Counted from the first letter of the stretch, positions 31,266 through 40,738 are shown. The stretch is DNA of 64,000 bases from Stakelama flava (GCF_019351405.1 NZ_JAHWZX010000004.1:236318-300317), one strand, 5' to 3'. Numbers and translations: made by a program. Notes: generated by a model not told the origin, from the sequence alone.

Positions 31266-32423
31266 TCACACGCCGATCAGTTCCCGCCCGATCAAGTAAC
31301 GACGGATTTCATTGGTTCCAGCGCCAATGTCATAGAGCTTGGCATCGCGCAGCAGGCGTTCGACCGGCCATTCCTTCGTATATCCCGCACCGCCCAGCGC
31401 CTGAATCGCTTCAAGCGCGGACTTCACCGCGTTTTCGGAAGCGAGCAGGATCGCACCGGCTGCATCGAAGCGCGTCGTCTTTCCTGAATCGCAGGCGCGC
31501 GCGACAGAATAGACATAGGCGCGTGCCGAATTGAGCGCGACGTACATGTCGGCGACCTTTGCCTGAATCAGCTGAAAACCGCCGATGGGGGTGCCGAACT
31601 GCTTGCGCTCGCGAACATAGGGCAGGACGGTGTCGAGACATGCCTGTATGATGCCCAGCGGCCCGGCGGCAAGCACAGCGCGTTCGTAATCGAGCCCGCT
31701 CATCAGCACTCCCGCGCCCTTGTTCAGTTCGCCGAGGATGTTTTCGGCCGGAACCTCGCAATCCTCGAACACCAATTCGGCGGTGTCGGAGCCGCGCATG
31801 CCCATCTTGTCGAGCTTTTTGGAAACGGAAAACCCTGCGAAATCGCGTTCGATCAGGAAGGCGGTAATGCCCTTCGGCCCGGCCGCGCTGTCGGTTTTGG
31901 CATAGACGACCAGCGTGCTCGCTTCGGGCGCGTTGGTGATCCAGAATTTGGTGCCGTTCAGGACATAGCGGTCATTGCCCTTCGCCTCCGCCTTCAGCTT
32001 CATCGATACGACGTCGGAACCCGATCCGGCTTCCGACATGGCAAGGCTGCCGATATGCTCGCCCGAAATCAGCTTGGGCAGATATTTGCGCTTTTGCGCT
32101 TCGGTCCCCCAGCGGCGGATCTGGTTTACGCACAGATTGGAGTGCGCACCATAGGAAAGCCCGATCGAGGCAGAGGCGCGCGAAATTTCCTCCATCGCAA
32201 CGCAATGTTCGAGATAGCCGAGACCCAGTCCGCCGAACTCTTCCTCCACGGTGATGCCGTGCAGGCCAAGTTCGCCCATTTGCGGCCACAGGTCACGCGG
32301 AAACGTGTTGGTTTCGTCCACCTCCGCCGCGATCGGGGCGATCTTGTCAGCGGCGAAGCGCGCCGTCGTCTCGCGAATCATGTCGGCGGTTTCGCCCAGC
32401 GCGAAATCCATGGTCGGTTGCAT
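31266..32423 (-). CDS. ivd: Isovaleryl-CoA dehydrogenase
   Basis: A 385-residue FAD acyl-CoA dehydrogenase oxidising isovaleryl-CoA to 3-methylcrotonyl-CoA, the substrate of the adjacent carboxylase. [15 protein letters not shown] and [18 protein letters not shown] are family motifs. The segment [16 protein letters not shown] holds the Glu in the position specific for isovaleryl-CoA dehydrogenases, and [20 protein letters not shown] is the C-terminal signature. Two adjacent ATGs follow GGAGGG; the second (32423) has better spacing. Confidence 0.95.
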   Translation of the reverse strand: MQPTMDFALGETADMIRETTARFAADKIAPIAAEVDETNTFPRDLWPQMGELGLHGITVEEEFGGLGLGYLEHCVAMEEISRASASIGLSYGAHSNLCVNQIRRWGTEAQKRKYLPKLISGEHIGSLAMSEAGSGSDVVSMKLKAEAKGNDRYVLNGTKFWITNAPEASTLVVYAKTDSAAGPKGITAFLIERDFAGFSVSKKLDKMGMRGSDTAELVFEDCEVPAENILGELNKGAGVLMSGLDYERAVLAAGPLGIIQACLDTVLPYVRERKQFGTPIGGFQLIQAKVADMYVALNSARAYVYSVARACDSGKTTRFDAAGAILLASENAVKSALEAIQALGGAGYTKEWPVERLLRDAKLYDIGAGTNEIRRYLIGRELIGV

Positions 32424-32492
32424 CATCCCTCCTGGCGGTTTTCTTTTTCGCGATCCCGATTAGCGGCGGTCGGCGGGTACGTCTATCGCCTG

Positions 32493-32508
32493 CAACATGT
32501 TGTACAAC
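32493..32508. promoter_or_regulatory. Two overlapping 10-bp palindromes upstream of ivd
   Basis: CAACATGTTGTACAAC contains the perfect palindromes CAACATGTTG and GTTGTACAAC sharing four bases. It lies about 70-85 bp before the ivd start, where a regulator of the leucine operon would bind. The cognate regulator is not in the window. Confidence 0.4.
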
Positions 32509-32559
32509 GGCCTGATCTTTCCCGCCTAAACGCGAAGTGGAGGGGATAGGCTCCATTCG

Positions 32560-33405
32560 TTATTGCGGATCGTATTCGCGCGCGCCGATCGCGTCGGCGA
32601 TGGCGATCAGCCGTTCAGCCTCGTCGACATGAAGCTGTTCGACCATCCTGCCATCGATCCGCGCTACGCCCAACTGCTTCGCGCGCGCATCGGCCCATGC
32701 CGCAACGATGCGCCGCGCCGTGTCCACCGCATCGGGTTCAGGAGCGAAAACCCGGTTCGCGATGTCGATCGTCGCCGGATGGATCAGCGTCTTGCCGTCG
32801 AACCCCATATCGCGACCCTGAATGCAGACCGCTTCCAATCCCGCGTCATCGTCAAGGTCGAGGTGCACGCCGTCGATCGCTGCAAGACCATGCGCGCGGG
32901 CGGCAAGGACGATCAGCGACAGCGATGTCAGCAGCGTTGCACGGTCGGGACGGTGCCGCGCATGCAATTCCTTGTTCAGGTCATTGGTCCCCGCAATCAA
33001 CCCAGCCATGCGCGGGGCAGCGGCGATATCGGCGGCGCGCAGCACGCCAAGCGGCGTTTCGATCATGCACCAGATCGGCAGCGCGATCCGTTCGGCGGCC
33101 TGCGCGACCATAGGGCCGCTCTCGACCTTGGGCAGCACCACGCCGTCGAGCGGGAGTCCGGCGGCAAGCGCGAAATCCTCCGCGACATCGATCCCGCCGA
33201 CGCGTAACAGCAGTTCGCGAGGCCCGTAATCGTCGCCCGACAGCGCCTGTGCCACGATGTCGCGGGCATCCACCTTTCGTTCCGGAGCGACGGCATCTTC
33301 CAGATCGATGATGATTGCGTCGACGGGCAGCGTGCGGGCCTTTTCCAGCGCGCGCGTCTTGTCCCCCGGCACATAGAGCATCGACCGGCGCGGGCGGATC
33401 GGCAT
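32560..33405 (-). CDS. HpcH/HpaI aldolase / CitE-like CoA-ester lyase
   Basis: A 281-residue TIM-barrel lyase of the citrate lyase beta-like family. RRSMLYVPGDKTRALEKA is the typical start; IIIDLEDAVAPERK and WCMIETPLGVLRA carry the metal and CoA-ester site. Members cleave malyl-, citramalyl- or HMG-type CoA esters. The position before ivd suggests a part in branched-chain or C5-CoA breakdown, but the spacing (136 bp) and its own ribosome-binding site (GGGGAAA, ATG 33405) leave this open. Confidence 0.85.
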   Translation of the reverse strand: MPIRPRRSMLYVPGDKTRALEKARTLPVDAIIIDLEDAVAPERKVDARDIVAQALSGDDYGPRELLLRVGGIDVAEDFALAAGLPLDGVVLPKVESGPMVAQAAERIALPIWCMIETPLGVLRAADIAAAPRMAGLIAGTNDLNKELHARHRPDRATLLTSLSLIVLAARAHGLAAIDGVHLDLDDDAGLEAVCIQGRDMGFDGKTLIHPATIDIANRVFAPEPDAVDTARRIVAAWADARAKQLGVARIDGRMVEQLHVDEAERLIAIADAIGAREYDPQ

Positions 33406-33501
33406 AATGGATTTCCCCAATTCAGGACCGGCGGTCGGCCTGTTTTTCGTGCAGGGAATAGCAGCGATTACGCCGCACCGAAAAGCCCCGTTGGGCGCAG
33501 A

Positions 33502-33544
33502 GGCAAGCGGCGCGCACGGATGTTTGGCGCGCGCCGCCTTTGCC
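33502..33544 (-). terminator. Hairpin after the autotransporter gene
   Basis: GCGGCGCGC (33507-33515) pairs with GCGCGCCGC (33529-33537), and GGCAA/TTGCC extend the stem outside a two-base bulge. It begins 3 bp after the autotransporter stop. A weaker hairpin followed by TTTT lies about 15-25 bp further on the minus strand. Confidence 0.55.
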
Positions 33545-33546
33545 GG

Positions 33547-36500
33547 TCAGAATGCGACGGTAAGGGCGCCGCCGAAGGAAAAGCCGGTGCCGCTTTGCGT
33601 CTGTTCCCAGCCGCCGTTGATTTGCCACATATAATCCAGTCCGCCCTGAACGATACGCGCCTTGGCGAGCCAGCCGCTCTTCAGCGACGTAGGGTCGATG
33701 GTGAACGCATCGCCGTCGCTATCGTCGAAATAGGCGGTGGTGGAACCGAGATCGCCCGAAATCTGATTGCGGCGGCCGCCCTCCAGTTCGAACGTCAGCG
33801 GGCGATAGTCATGGGTGACATAGCCGGTGCTCCACGCCAGTGTGAGCGTGGTTTCCGCCGACAGGCTGTCGCTGTTGCGCGATTCGACCGCCAGATCGAT
33901 CACATCGTCATCGCCGTCTTCGGTATAGCCGTTTTCGTGGAGACGCAGATAATCGAGTGTCACCTGCGGCTTTAGCGAGAAGTTGCTTCCCAGCGCGGCG
34001 GTGTAGGCGGCACCGGCCGATGCGGATGCGCTCCAGCCCTTCCAGTCGCCATCGGTGGAATAGGTGATGTCCGCATCATCGACTTCGCCGGTAAAGGTGC
34101 GGTCCGATGACATGCTGACGCGGCCGGCGCCGATCTTCGCAAAGGTGTAAAGCGGTCCCGAAGCCTTGCGCCAGAACAGGTTAGCGCCAAGCTGGCTGAC
34201 ATCGACATCCTGCCAGTCGCCGGTCGACACTGAACCGCTGGTATAGCTGAGCGATAGCCCGATAAAGCCTATGCCGGTGCGCTTTTCGACACCGGTCGAA
34301 ATGCCCCAGCCGCTCGCGGTGTAGGGCGCGGTCGCGTTTTCATCCTTCTTGTCGTGGAAGTAGAAGGGTTCGATCCAGCCGCCGACATCGCTGATGTCGA
34401 AATCGGCATTGGTGTCGGTGATGTGACGATCGGCGAGTTTGGTACCGCGCCGTACCACGTCGAATACACCGCCCGCATGATCGGGAAGCAACTGGTCGAA
34501 TTGTCCCTGAAGTGCCTCGACATCATCGACCTGAAGCAGGCTGGCGGTCAGATCGTCATCTTCGCTGGCCGCGGCGATGATCGCATCGAAACCGGCGCTT
34601 TGCGACGCGGTCAGGCCAAGTTGCTCGGCCGTTTTCCGGCTGATCGTCAGAACGACATCGTTGTCGTCGGTGGTGACTGATCCGGTATAGAGCACCGGCA
34701 GGCTGGCCGTGTCTGAGAAGGTCGGGCTGCCGTTGAGCGTGTCGGCGGTCAGAATGGTGTAGCTGCCCTCCGCATCGGTCAGCGATTCGATCGTGGCGGT
34801 GACGGTCGATCCATCTTCGAACGTGGCGGTGTTCGCGATGATCTTGGACGCGGTCCCGCTGTCGCCGTCGATATAGACATGATAGCTTGCATCCGATCCG
34901 ACAGTGATCGAATTGACGCTGGACGTGGTTGCGGAACTACCGCCGAACGTTCCGCCGGATACGGTTACGTCCAGATTGCTTCCGCCGGTGATCGCGCCCA
35001 GAAATGAAGCATCGCCCGCCACCGACAGGGTTGCGCTTTCATCGCCGAAGTCGGCGGTGCCGTTGAAATAGGCATAGTCGGACAGTGCCATCGTCGCGTT
35101 GCCGGTGCCGAAATAGATGTCGCCGTCATATCCGCTATAGCCGCTTAGCGAGACGGTATCGTCACCGGCGGCAAGATAGGTATCCCCTGCAATACGGCCC
35201 GCCTGGATATTCAGGACGTCATCGCCCGAACCGGTCAGGATATCGCCGCTGATAGCGGTATAGGTGGTGGCGGTGTCGGCGTCGTAATCGTCATCCTCCA
35301 GTTCTTCATCGAACGATTCCTGATCGATCGAATTGAGATACTGGTTGATCGTGACGCCGGTTGTATTCGCCGAAAGGTCGATTGCCGCGCTGGTGTCCTC
35401 GATCGATGCCGAAACGCTGATCGTGCCGGTATTGTCGATCTGGGTAAGCGTGTTCGAAAGGTCCTGCACCGCATAGACGGTGCCACCGCCGGGTGAGGAA
35501 ATCGACGCCGAAATGGCGCCGCTGTTATACAGATAGGGGACGTTCGACCCCTGATTGATCAACAGCCCGATCGCTTCGGAATCGACCGTGGTCGCGGTCA
35601 CCGTTCCCGTCACGCCTATGCCGTCGGCCATGTCCACATCGCCGCCCTGACCGCCGATGACGATGGCATGCGCGTCGAGCGAGCTTTTGTTCGCCGATGC
35701 CGAAACGGTGCCGTCGACCGCCAGCGAGAAGTCGCCTTCGCGCCCCGTGACGGTGCCGATGGCGATGTCGTCCTCTCCGCCGATTTGCAGCGCGGGGCTT
35801 GCGCCGTAGGAATAGATCGCGCCCGTCGCTTCATCGTCATCATCGACACCGTCGCCATCCTCATCATCGACATCGTCGTCGAGGTCATAGGGCGGAGCGG
35901 CGATGATGATGCCACCATCGACATTGCCAGTCACCTCTACCGCGGGCGCGCTGACCGCGAGATCCGAACGCGACAGGTAGATGGTCGCGGAATCGTCGTC
36001 GATATAGGAAAGCGACTGGGTGACCGTGCCCTGAACCGAAAAGGTCCCGCTGACATCGCCGTCGATCACGACGCCCTGCGCGCCTTCGCCGACGACCTGA
36101 ATCGTGCCGTTCGCCTCGACATTGCCGTCGACCGACTGCGTATGCAAACCGGTGCTGTAATCGCCGATCGTATAGATCGTGCCGTCATTGACGATGTCGC
36201 CGGTATAATCGGAATCGACCACGATGCCGTAGGAATTCAGCCCCTCGACCGTGATCGTGCCGCTGTTGGTGATGGATCCGCTTGCCGTCCCGCCCGACGC
36301 GACATGGATGCCGTAGCGGTCGCTGGCGCTGGCGATCGCGCCATCGGCGATGCTGTTGGAATCGGCGTCGGTGGGGACATAATCTTCCAGCACTTCGATA
36401 TCGCCGTCATTGACGATGGTGCTGTCGGTGCCGGGCTGAATTGTGATGGCGCTTGCGCCGTCCGCATCGCCGACGCTGATGGTCGCATCGTCTTCCGTCG

Positions 36501-36792
36501 TTACGTCATTGTCGGAATTGACGGTGATGGCAGCGCCGCTGTCGACCGTCAGAACCGCGTCTTCCGCCACCGTGATGTCGCCAGCGCTGGACGTGACCAG
36601 CGGGGTGGTGGCGTCATCGTCGCTCACCGTCATCTGCGCCGCGGCAGGGTGCGCCAGCAGCAGCGCCGCCGCGCCGGCGGAGGTCAGGCAGGTAGCCTGT
36701 TTCAGGAGCAGCGGTAGTTTGCCGCGAGCGCGTACCGCCGTGCGAGTGAGCGTCCCGTCGGAGCGGGGAGAGGCGGACGAGCATGGGAACAT
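33547..36792 (-). CDS. Autotransporter with outer-membrane beta-barrel (type Va)
   Basis: A 1081-residue secreted/surface protein. An extended signal peptide (LLLKQATCLTSAGAAALLLA, then AHPAAAQ) precedes a passenger of Ser/Thr/Gly/Asp repeats forming a beta-helix (SGSITNSGTITVEG, GTIQVVGEGAQG). The last 280 residues form the barrel, from DISDVGGWIEPF to a terminal Phe (SFGGALTVAF). No protease motif is visible, so it is probably an adhesin or surface layer. An Asp-rich segment DLDDDVDDEDGDGVDDDD lies mid-passenger. The ATG at 36792 is chosen for an AGGAAA upstream; the frame opens at 37083. It diverges from a two-component system. Confidence 0.88.
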   Translation of the reverse strand: MFPCSSASPRSDGTLTRTAVRARGKLPLLLKQATCLTSAGAAALLLAHPAAAQMTVSDDDATTPLVTSSAGDITVAEDAVLTVDSGAAITVNSDNDVTTEDDATISVGDADGASAITIQPGTDSTIVNDGDIEVLEDYVPTDADSNSIADGAIASASDRYGIHVASGGTASGSITNSGTITVEGLNSYGIVVDSDYTGDIVNDGTIYTIGDYSTGLHTQSVDGNVEANGTIQVVGEGAQGVVIDGDVSGTFSVQGTVTQSLSYIDDDSATIYLSRSDLAVSAPAVEVTGNVDGGIIIAAPPYDLDDDVDDEDGDGVDDDDEATGAIYSYGASPALQIGGEDDIAIGTVTGREGDFSLAVDGTVSASANKSSLDAHAIVIGGQGGDVDMADGIGVTGTVTATTVDSEAIGLLINQGSNVPYLYNSGAISASISSPGGGTVYAVQDLSNTLTQIDNTGTISVSASIEDTSAAIDLSANTTGVTINQYLNSIDQESFDEELEDDDYDADTATTYTAISGDILTGSGDDVLNIQAGRIAGDTYLAAGDDTVSLSGYSGYDGDIYFGTGNATMALSDYAYFNGTADFGDESATLSVAGDASFLGAITGGSNLDVTVSGGTFGGSSATTSSVNSITVGSDASYHVYIDGDSGTASKIIANTATFEDGSTVTATIESLTDAEGSYTILTADTLNGSPTFSDTASLPVLYTGSVTTDDNDVVLTISRKTAEQLGLTASQSAGFDAIIAAASEDDDLTASLLQVDDVEALQGQFDQLLPDHAGGVFDVVRRGTKLADRHITDTNADFDISDVGGWIEPFYFHDKKDENATAPYTASGWGISTGVEKRTGIGFIGLSLSYTSGSVSTGDWQDVDVSQLGANLFWRKASGPLYTFAKIGAGRVSMSSDRTFTGEVDDADITYSTDGDWKGWSASASAGAAYTAALGSNFSLKPQVTLDYLRLHENGYTEDGDDDVIDLAVESRNSDSLSAETTLTLAWSTGYVTHDYRPLTFELEGGRRNQISGDLGSTTAYFDDSDGDAFTIDPTSLKSGWLAKARIVQGGLDYMWQINGGWEQTQSGTGFSFGGALTVAF

Positions 36793-37103
36793 TTGGCGAT
36801 TTCCTGAATTCATTAAGGTGGCACGCGCGCAAGGGCCGATACCGCCGCGCACGCCGCGTGCGATATTCAGCCTGTGTGTCTGGTTTTTTTCCGACGCGGA
36901 GAAGGCTGCGCTGTGTCTTGCACCCACAGCATCGGCAGGATTGCAGTCACGACAGTTTGACAGGGTATCCGGGAAACTCCGGGATTGCGTCATCCGCCAT
37001 TGGCGGGCGAAGGCCGCTCCTTGTTTTTCAAGTGCATGTGCGCTGTAGTTCCGAAAGCGGAACCGGAAATATCGCGAACACAAATGCGGATAAAAGCCCG
37101 GAC
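36793..37103. other. Intergenic region between autotransporter and response regulator
   Basis: A 311-bp divergent promoter region with no credible gene. It contains tandem TCCGGGA repeats (separate entry) and a GGAA-rich stretch near 37050. Confidence 0.5.
36968..36984. promoter_or_regulatory. Tandem direct repeat TCCGGGA-N3-TCCGGGA
   Basis: Two identical 7-mers with a 10-bp period sit on one face of the helix. This is the geometry bound by OmpR/PhoB-type dimers. The adjacent plus-strand gene encodes such a regulator, so the site may control it, the divergent autotransporter, or both. Confidence 0.4.
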
Positions 37104-37835
37104 ATGAACGATTTTACATCCTCTCCAGTCGACGGGCCGAATGGCGCGGCGCTGCTGATCGTCGATGACGACCGGGCCATTCGCGACCTGTTGGGGCGCA
37201 GCCTTACCGGCCATGGCTATCGCGTCACCACCGCCGCCAATACCCGCGAAATGGAGGAGGTCTTGCGCGAGGGCGGGATCGATTTGATCCTGCTCGACAT
37301 CATGATGCCGGGCGAGGACGGGCTGTCGGCTTGCCGTCGCATCATCGGTAGTGACGGGCCGCCGGTCGTATTCCTGAGCGCACTGGGCGAAGAGGATGAC
37401 CGGATCACCGGTCTGGAAACAGGTGCGAGCCATTATCTTCCCAAACCGTGCAGCGCGCGAGAGGTGCTGGCGACGGTGCGTGCGGCGCTTCGCCAGCGCG
37501 GGCAGGTGGAACCGTCGCAGCGCAAGGCATTCCGGTTCGGAAGCGGCTGGCTGATCGATTTCACCTCGCACGAACTGGTCGATCCAAAGGGCGTGCTCGT
37601 CGATCTGACCGACGGCGAATTCGCGGTACTGCGGGCATTTGTCGAACGTCCACGTCGCGTTTTGCCGCGCGAAACGCTGTTAGAGGCGGCACGCGGGCCG
37701 GACAGCGAATCTTTCGACCGCGCGATCGACGTTCAGGTGAGCAGATTGCGCCGCAAGCTGAACGCCGAAGGCGACATCATCCGCACCATCCGCAACGAAG
37801 GCTATATGTTCGCGCCGCAGGTCAGCCGCGCGTGA
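37104..37835 (+). CDS. OmpR-family response regulator
   Basis: A 243-residue regulator. The receiver domain (LLIVDDDRAIRDLL; phospho-Asp in LILLDIMMPGEDG; Lys in YLPKPCSARE) is followed by a winged-helix C-terminus ending RAIDVQVSRLRRKLNAEGDIIRTIRNEGYMF. The ATG at 37104 is the natural start of the receiver. The stop overlaps the GTG of the histidine kinase gene (GTGA), forming a cotranscribed pair. Confidence 0.95.
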   Translation: MNDFTSSPVDGPNGAALLIVDDDRAIRDLLGRSLTGHGYRVTTAANTREMEEVLREGGIDLILLDIMMPGEDGLSACRRIIGSDGPPVVFLSALGEEDDRITGLETGASHYLPKPCSAREVLATVRAALRQRGQVEPSQRKAFRFGSGWLIDFTSHELVDPKGVLVDLTDGEFAVLRAFVERPRRVLPRETLLEAARGPDSESFDRAIDVQVSRLRRKLNAEGDIIRTIRNEGYMFAPQVSRA

Positions 37836-39163
37836 TCTCCGCAATCCGCCTGCGCCACTGGCCGCTTTTCGGGCGGATTTTCGCGATCATGCTGCTGGCG
37901 CTGCTGCTGGTCCAGATATTCAATTTCGCGCTGGTCGTGCTGGTGCCGCCGCCCCAGCCGGATATCACGTCGCTTGCAACCGTTGTCGAGGCGCTGGAGC
38001 AGAAGCCATCGGAAACGCTTCGTATTTCCTATGACCATCCGCCTTCGAAAAAGATGGCGGGGCCGCATGAACGGCGCATCGCGAAGATACTCGCCAACCG
38101 TCTTGGCATACCCGCCAATCAGGTGAATGTGGATACGCACTTTCCCGCCCCGCACGGCGCGCCGATGGCGATGTTCGGTCGTGAAGGGCCGGTACAGCGC
38201 GAGAGGATGGACAGCTTGCCCCGGCCGGAAGCGGTGCTGTTCGGCGATTTCACGGTTTCGGCCCGCATGGACAATCGCTGGATTACCGTGAAGCCGAAGG
38301 AAAACGCGATGGCGCCTTGGCGGCGCAGGGCGTTATTGTGGTTGCTGGTCGCGATTGTGGTCGTGGCGCCGGTCGCCTGGATATTGGCGCGCGCGCTCGC
38401 CAGGCCCATCCGGTTGTTCGCCCAGGCGGCGGAACGACTGGGGCGCGATCCAAAAGCGCCGCCGCTCGCGTTGAGCGGTCCGCCCGAAATCGGCGAGGCT
38501 GCGGCCGCGTTCAACGAAATGCAATCGCGGCTCAACCGTTATGTCGAGGACCGGACGACCCTGATGGCAGCGATCGCGCATGACCTGCGCACGCCGCTGA
38601 TGCGCCTTGGCCTTCGCCTCGAAAATGCTCCAGGCGACCTGCGCACGGCGTGCGAGGAAGATATTCGCGACATGGAGGAGATGGTCGCGGCGGTCATGGC
38701 GTTCGTCCGCGATATGCGGCGTCCGTCGCGTCGCCAGCGTCTCGACCTGCAGGCGCTGGCGCAAAGCGTGACCGACGGGTTCGAAGATGCGGGCGGCGCA
38801 GTTACGCTGGAACCGGGCGAACCGGTGGTGGTGGAAGGCGACGCCGCTTCGTTGAAGGCGATGCTGTCCAACCTTGTCGGCAATGCACTGAAATATGCCG
38901 ACGGGGCGACCGTCTCGCTTATCACGCAAGGCGCGAACGCGGTGATCGAGGTGCGTGATTGCGGGCCCGGCATGGAACCCGACGATTTGGAACGTGCGTT
39001 CGAACCATTTTTTCGCGGCGAACGTTCGCGCAACCGCAACACGGGCGGGATCGGGCTGGGGCTGGCGAGCGCGCGTGCGGTCGCACGTGGGCATGGCGGC
39101 GATATCGTCCTTGCCAACCGACCCGAAGGCGGGTTGATCGCGACAGCGACGCTTCCGCTTTAA
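37832..39163 (+). CDS. Sensor histidine kinase (EnvZ-like)
   Basis: A 443-residue membrane kinase. Helix 1 (IFAIMLLALLLVQIFNFALVVLV) and helix 2 (ALLWLLVAIVVVAPVAWILA) flank a periplasmic sensor of about 130 residues. A HAMP domain follows, then the H-box AAIAHDLRTPLMRL, N-box NLVGNALKYAD and G-boxes RDCGPGMEP and GIGLGLASA. The GTG start overlaps the regulator stop. It likely senses an envelope signal; the next genes encode an EF-hand lipoprotein and a Spy/CpxP-like protein. Confidence 0.95.
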   Translation: MISAIRLRHWPLFGRIFAIMLLALLLVQIFNFALVVLVPPPQPDITSLATVVEALEQKPSETLRISYDHPPSKKMAGPHERRIAKILANRLGIPANQVNVDTHFPAPHGAPMAMFGREGPVQRERMDSLPRPEAVLFGDFTVSARMDNRWITVKPKENAMAPWRRRALLWLLVAIVVVAPVAWILARALARPIRLFAQAAERLGRDPKAPPLALSGPPEIGEAAAAFNEMQSRLNRYVEDRTTLMAAIAHDLRTPLMRLGLRLENAPGDLRTACEEDIRDMEEMVAAVMAFVRDMRRPSRRQRLDLQALAQSVTDGFEDAGGAVTLEPGEPVVVEGDAASLKAMLSNLVGNALKYADGATVSLITQGANAVIEVRDCGPGMEPDDLERAFEPFFRGERSRNRNTGGIGLGLASARAVARGHGGDIVLANRPEGGLIATATLPL

Positions 39164-39231
39164 GGCAGACATATCCCAGCAATGGCGCCACCGCAGCCAG
39201 CGGGTATCCCAATCGAAAGGATATCGCCGCC

Positions 39232-39981
39232 ATGCGCGTTGCAACAAAGAGTTTGTGCTTTCTTTTGACTTTGGCGGGCTGCGCTTCGCACGGGCCGGGG
39301 CATTTCGGTGGCGGGCCGCCGGGTGGTCCGGGGGGACCGGGCGGTCCGCCACCCGGCGGATCGGTGTTTCTAAGCCCGATGGGCGAACCGTTTCGCGGCA
39401 CGCCAGGCGGGGTAAGCGCGGAGAAGGCGTGGTTCGCCGGGGCCGATGCCAATGGCGACGACGCGCTGACTCGCGACGAATTCGTCGCCGATGCGCTTCG
39501 CTTCTACACCGTGCTCGATCGCAACGGCGACAGCGACATCGATCCTGAGGAAGTTGCCTATTACGAAAATGTTCTGGTGCCCGAAAGCCGTTCCGCCGCT
39601 GCTGGACCCGGTGGGGGAGCGGGGCGGCAGGGTCGTGATGGCGGTGCCGGTGGTCCGCCGGGCGGCGGCGGTCCTCCGGGCGGGGGCGGAGGACCCGGCG
39701 GTGGTGGTCCGGGCGGCGGGCCGGGCGGTCCGGGGCAGGGCGGTGAAAGACCGGGATCGCATTCCGGCGAAGTCGCGCCCGATTACGCGCGGATGGGTGC
39801 CGCGCGCTACAGCTATCTGCCGCTGCCGGAACCGGTTACCGCGGTGGATACCGACTTTAACCGCACGATCACCCCCGAAGAATTCCGTCGGGCCGCGCAG
39901 TCGCGTTTCGCGCGGCTGGACCTCAACCATGATGGCAAGCTGGTTGCCGCCGAATTGCCGGACCTTGGCGGCAAGCGCTGA
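39232..39981 (+). CDS. EF-hand lipoprotein with Gly/Pro-rich linkers
   Basis: A 249-residue predicted outer-membrane or periplasmic lipoprotein; the lipobox is LAGC at about residue 16. Two low-complexity Gly-Pro tracts flank four EF-hand loops: DANGDDALTRDEF, DRNGDSDIDPEEV, DTDFNRTITPEEF and DLNHDGKLVAAEL. Calcium or another divalent cation would bind there. It begins 68 bp after the kinase gene on the same strand, so it may be part of its operon or regulon. It is convergent with a Spy-like gene across a perfect palindrome. Confidence 0.8.
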   Translation: MRVATKSLCFLLTLAGCASHGPGHFGGGPPGGPGGPGGPPPGGSVFLSPMGEPFRGTPGGVSAEKAWFAGADANGDDALTRDEFVADALRFYTVLDRNGDSDIDPEEVAYYENVLVPESRSAAAGPGGGAGRQGRDGGAGGPPGGGGPPGGGGGPGGGGPGGGPGGPGQGGERPGSHSGEVAPDYARMGAARYSYLPLPEPVTAVDTDFNRTITPEEFRRAAQSRFARLDLNHDGKLVAAELPDLGGKR

Positions 39982-39989
39982 TGAAGTAT

Positions 39990-40037
39990 CCCGCCCGGAC
40001 ATAAAAACCGGGCGGGTACTGCGCAGTACCCGCCCGG
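39990..40037. terminator. Bidirectional terminator with a 30-bp perfect palindrome
   Basis: Bases 40008-40037 are perfectly palindromic (15-bp arms beginning CCGGGCGGGTACTGC). A further CCCGCCCGG at 39990-39998 can pair with the same GGGCGGG across an A-rich loop, giving two competing hairpins. It lies between convergent genes and probably ends both. Confidence 0.7.
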
Positions 40038-40066
40038 CCCCCGCCCACAGGAGAAATGGCTCGTCC

Positions 40067-40660
40067 TTACCGCTTGGGCGAACCGCCTGGGGGCAAGCCC
40101 GGCCCACCGGGTCCGCCGGACGGGGGAACTCCGTCATGTGGACCACCGGGACCAGGGGGAGGGGCAAAACCGTCCGGCCCGTGATCGAGGCGCAGGATCG
40201 CCTCGAACCGCGTACGCTGCTGCGCATCCAGAGCCTGGTAGAAACTTTTCAGCGCAGCGATGCGCTGACGCGCCTGTTCGCCATGTTCGGCCTCGCGGCG
40301 TTCCATATCGGCGAGCCGTTCGTCAAAAGACGTTGCTGACGGCGGCGGCGGTGGGTTGGCGGCCCCATCACGATTGCCGCGATCACCCGGCCCACCTTGC
40401 CGACCGGGATTCTGATCGGGCTTGCCGCCGGGGCGCGGACCGCCGCCACGATGCGGCGGGGCGCTTGCCTTCAGATACGCTTCAAGCGCGGGGCGCTGAT
40501 CGGCGCGCAGGTTCAGCAGCAGCGCCATATCGTCCACGCGCTGTTGATCCATTGCATTGTCCGGCATGCCGGGCGCATTGGCGGGTGGTCTTTGCTGCGC
40601 CATGGCTGGCGTCCCCACCGCGCTGGCCATGACGCCGGCCAGAATAAATGCTTTGATCAT
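40067..40660 (-). CDS. Spy/CpxP-like periplasmic protein with Gly/Pro-rich segments
   Basis: A 197-residue exported protein; signal peptide MIKAFILAGVMASAVGTPAMA. Two helical segments with LTxxQ-like turns (LNLRADQRPALEAYL; LKSFYQALDAQQRTRFEAIL) match the Spy/CpxP/LTXXQ fold, a periplasmic chaperone or stress sensor. Gly/Pro-rich tracts flank the helices, much as in the convergent EF-hand lipoprotein. The ATG at 40660 follows AAGGA; the longer frame to 40723 has no signal-peptide logic. Confidence 0.75.
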   Translation of the reverse strand: MIKAFILAGVMASAVGTPAMAQQRPPANAPGMPDNAMDQQRVDDMALLLNLRADQRPALEAYLKASAPPHRGGGPRPGGKPDQNPGRQGGPGDRGNRDGAANPPPPPSATSFDERLADMERREAEHGEQARQRIAALKSFYQALDAQQRTRFEAILRLDHGPDGFAPPPGPGGPHDGVPPSGGPGGPGLPPGGSPKR

Positions 40661-40738
40661 CCCTTTGGTCCTTGTCGTTGTGCCGTCTGGAATTCCGTCA
40701 AAATGTGTCGCGGGAATTTCCATCAGCCCAGATTTCGG

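Noticed and set aside
35668..36717. 349-codon plus frame opposite the autotransporter
   Set aside because: Produced by the repetitive GC-rich passenger coding; the minus strand has signal peptide, repeats and barrel.
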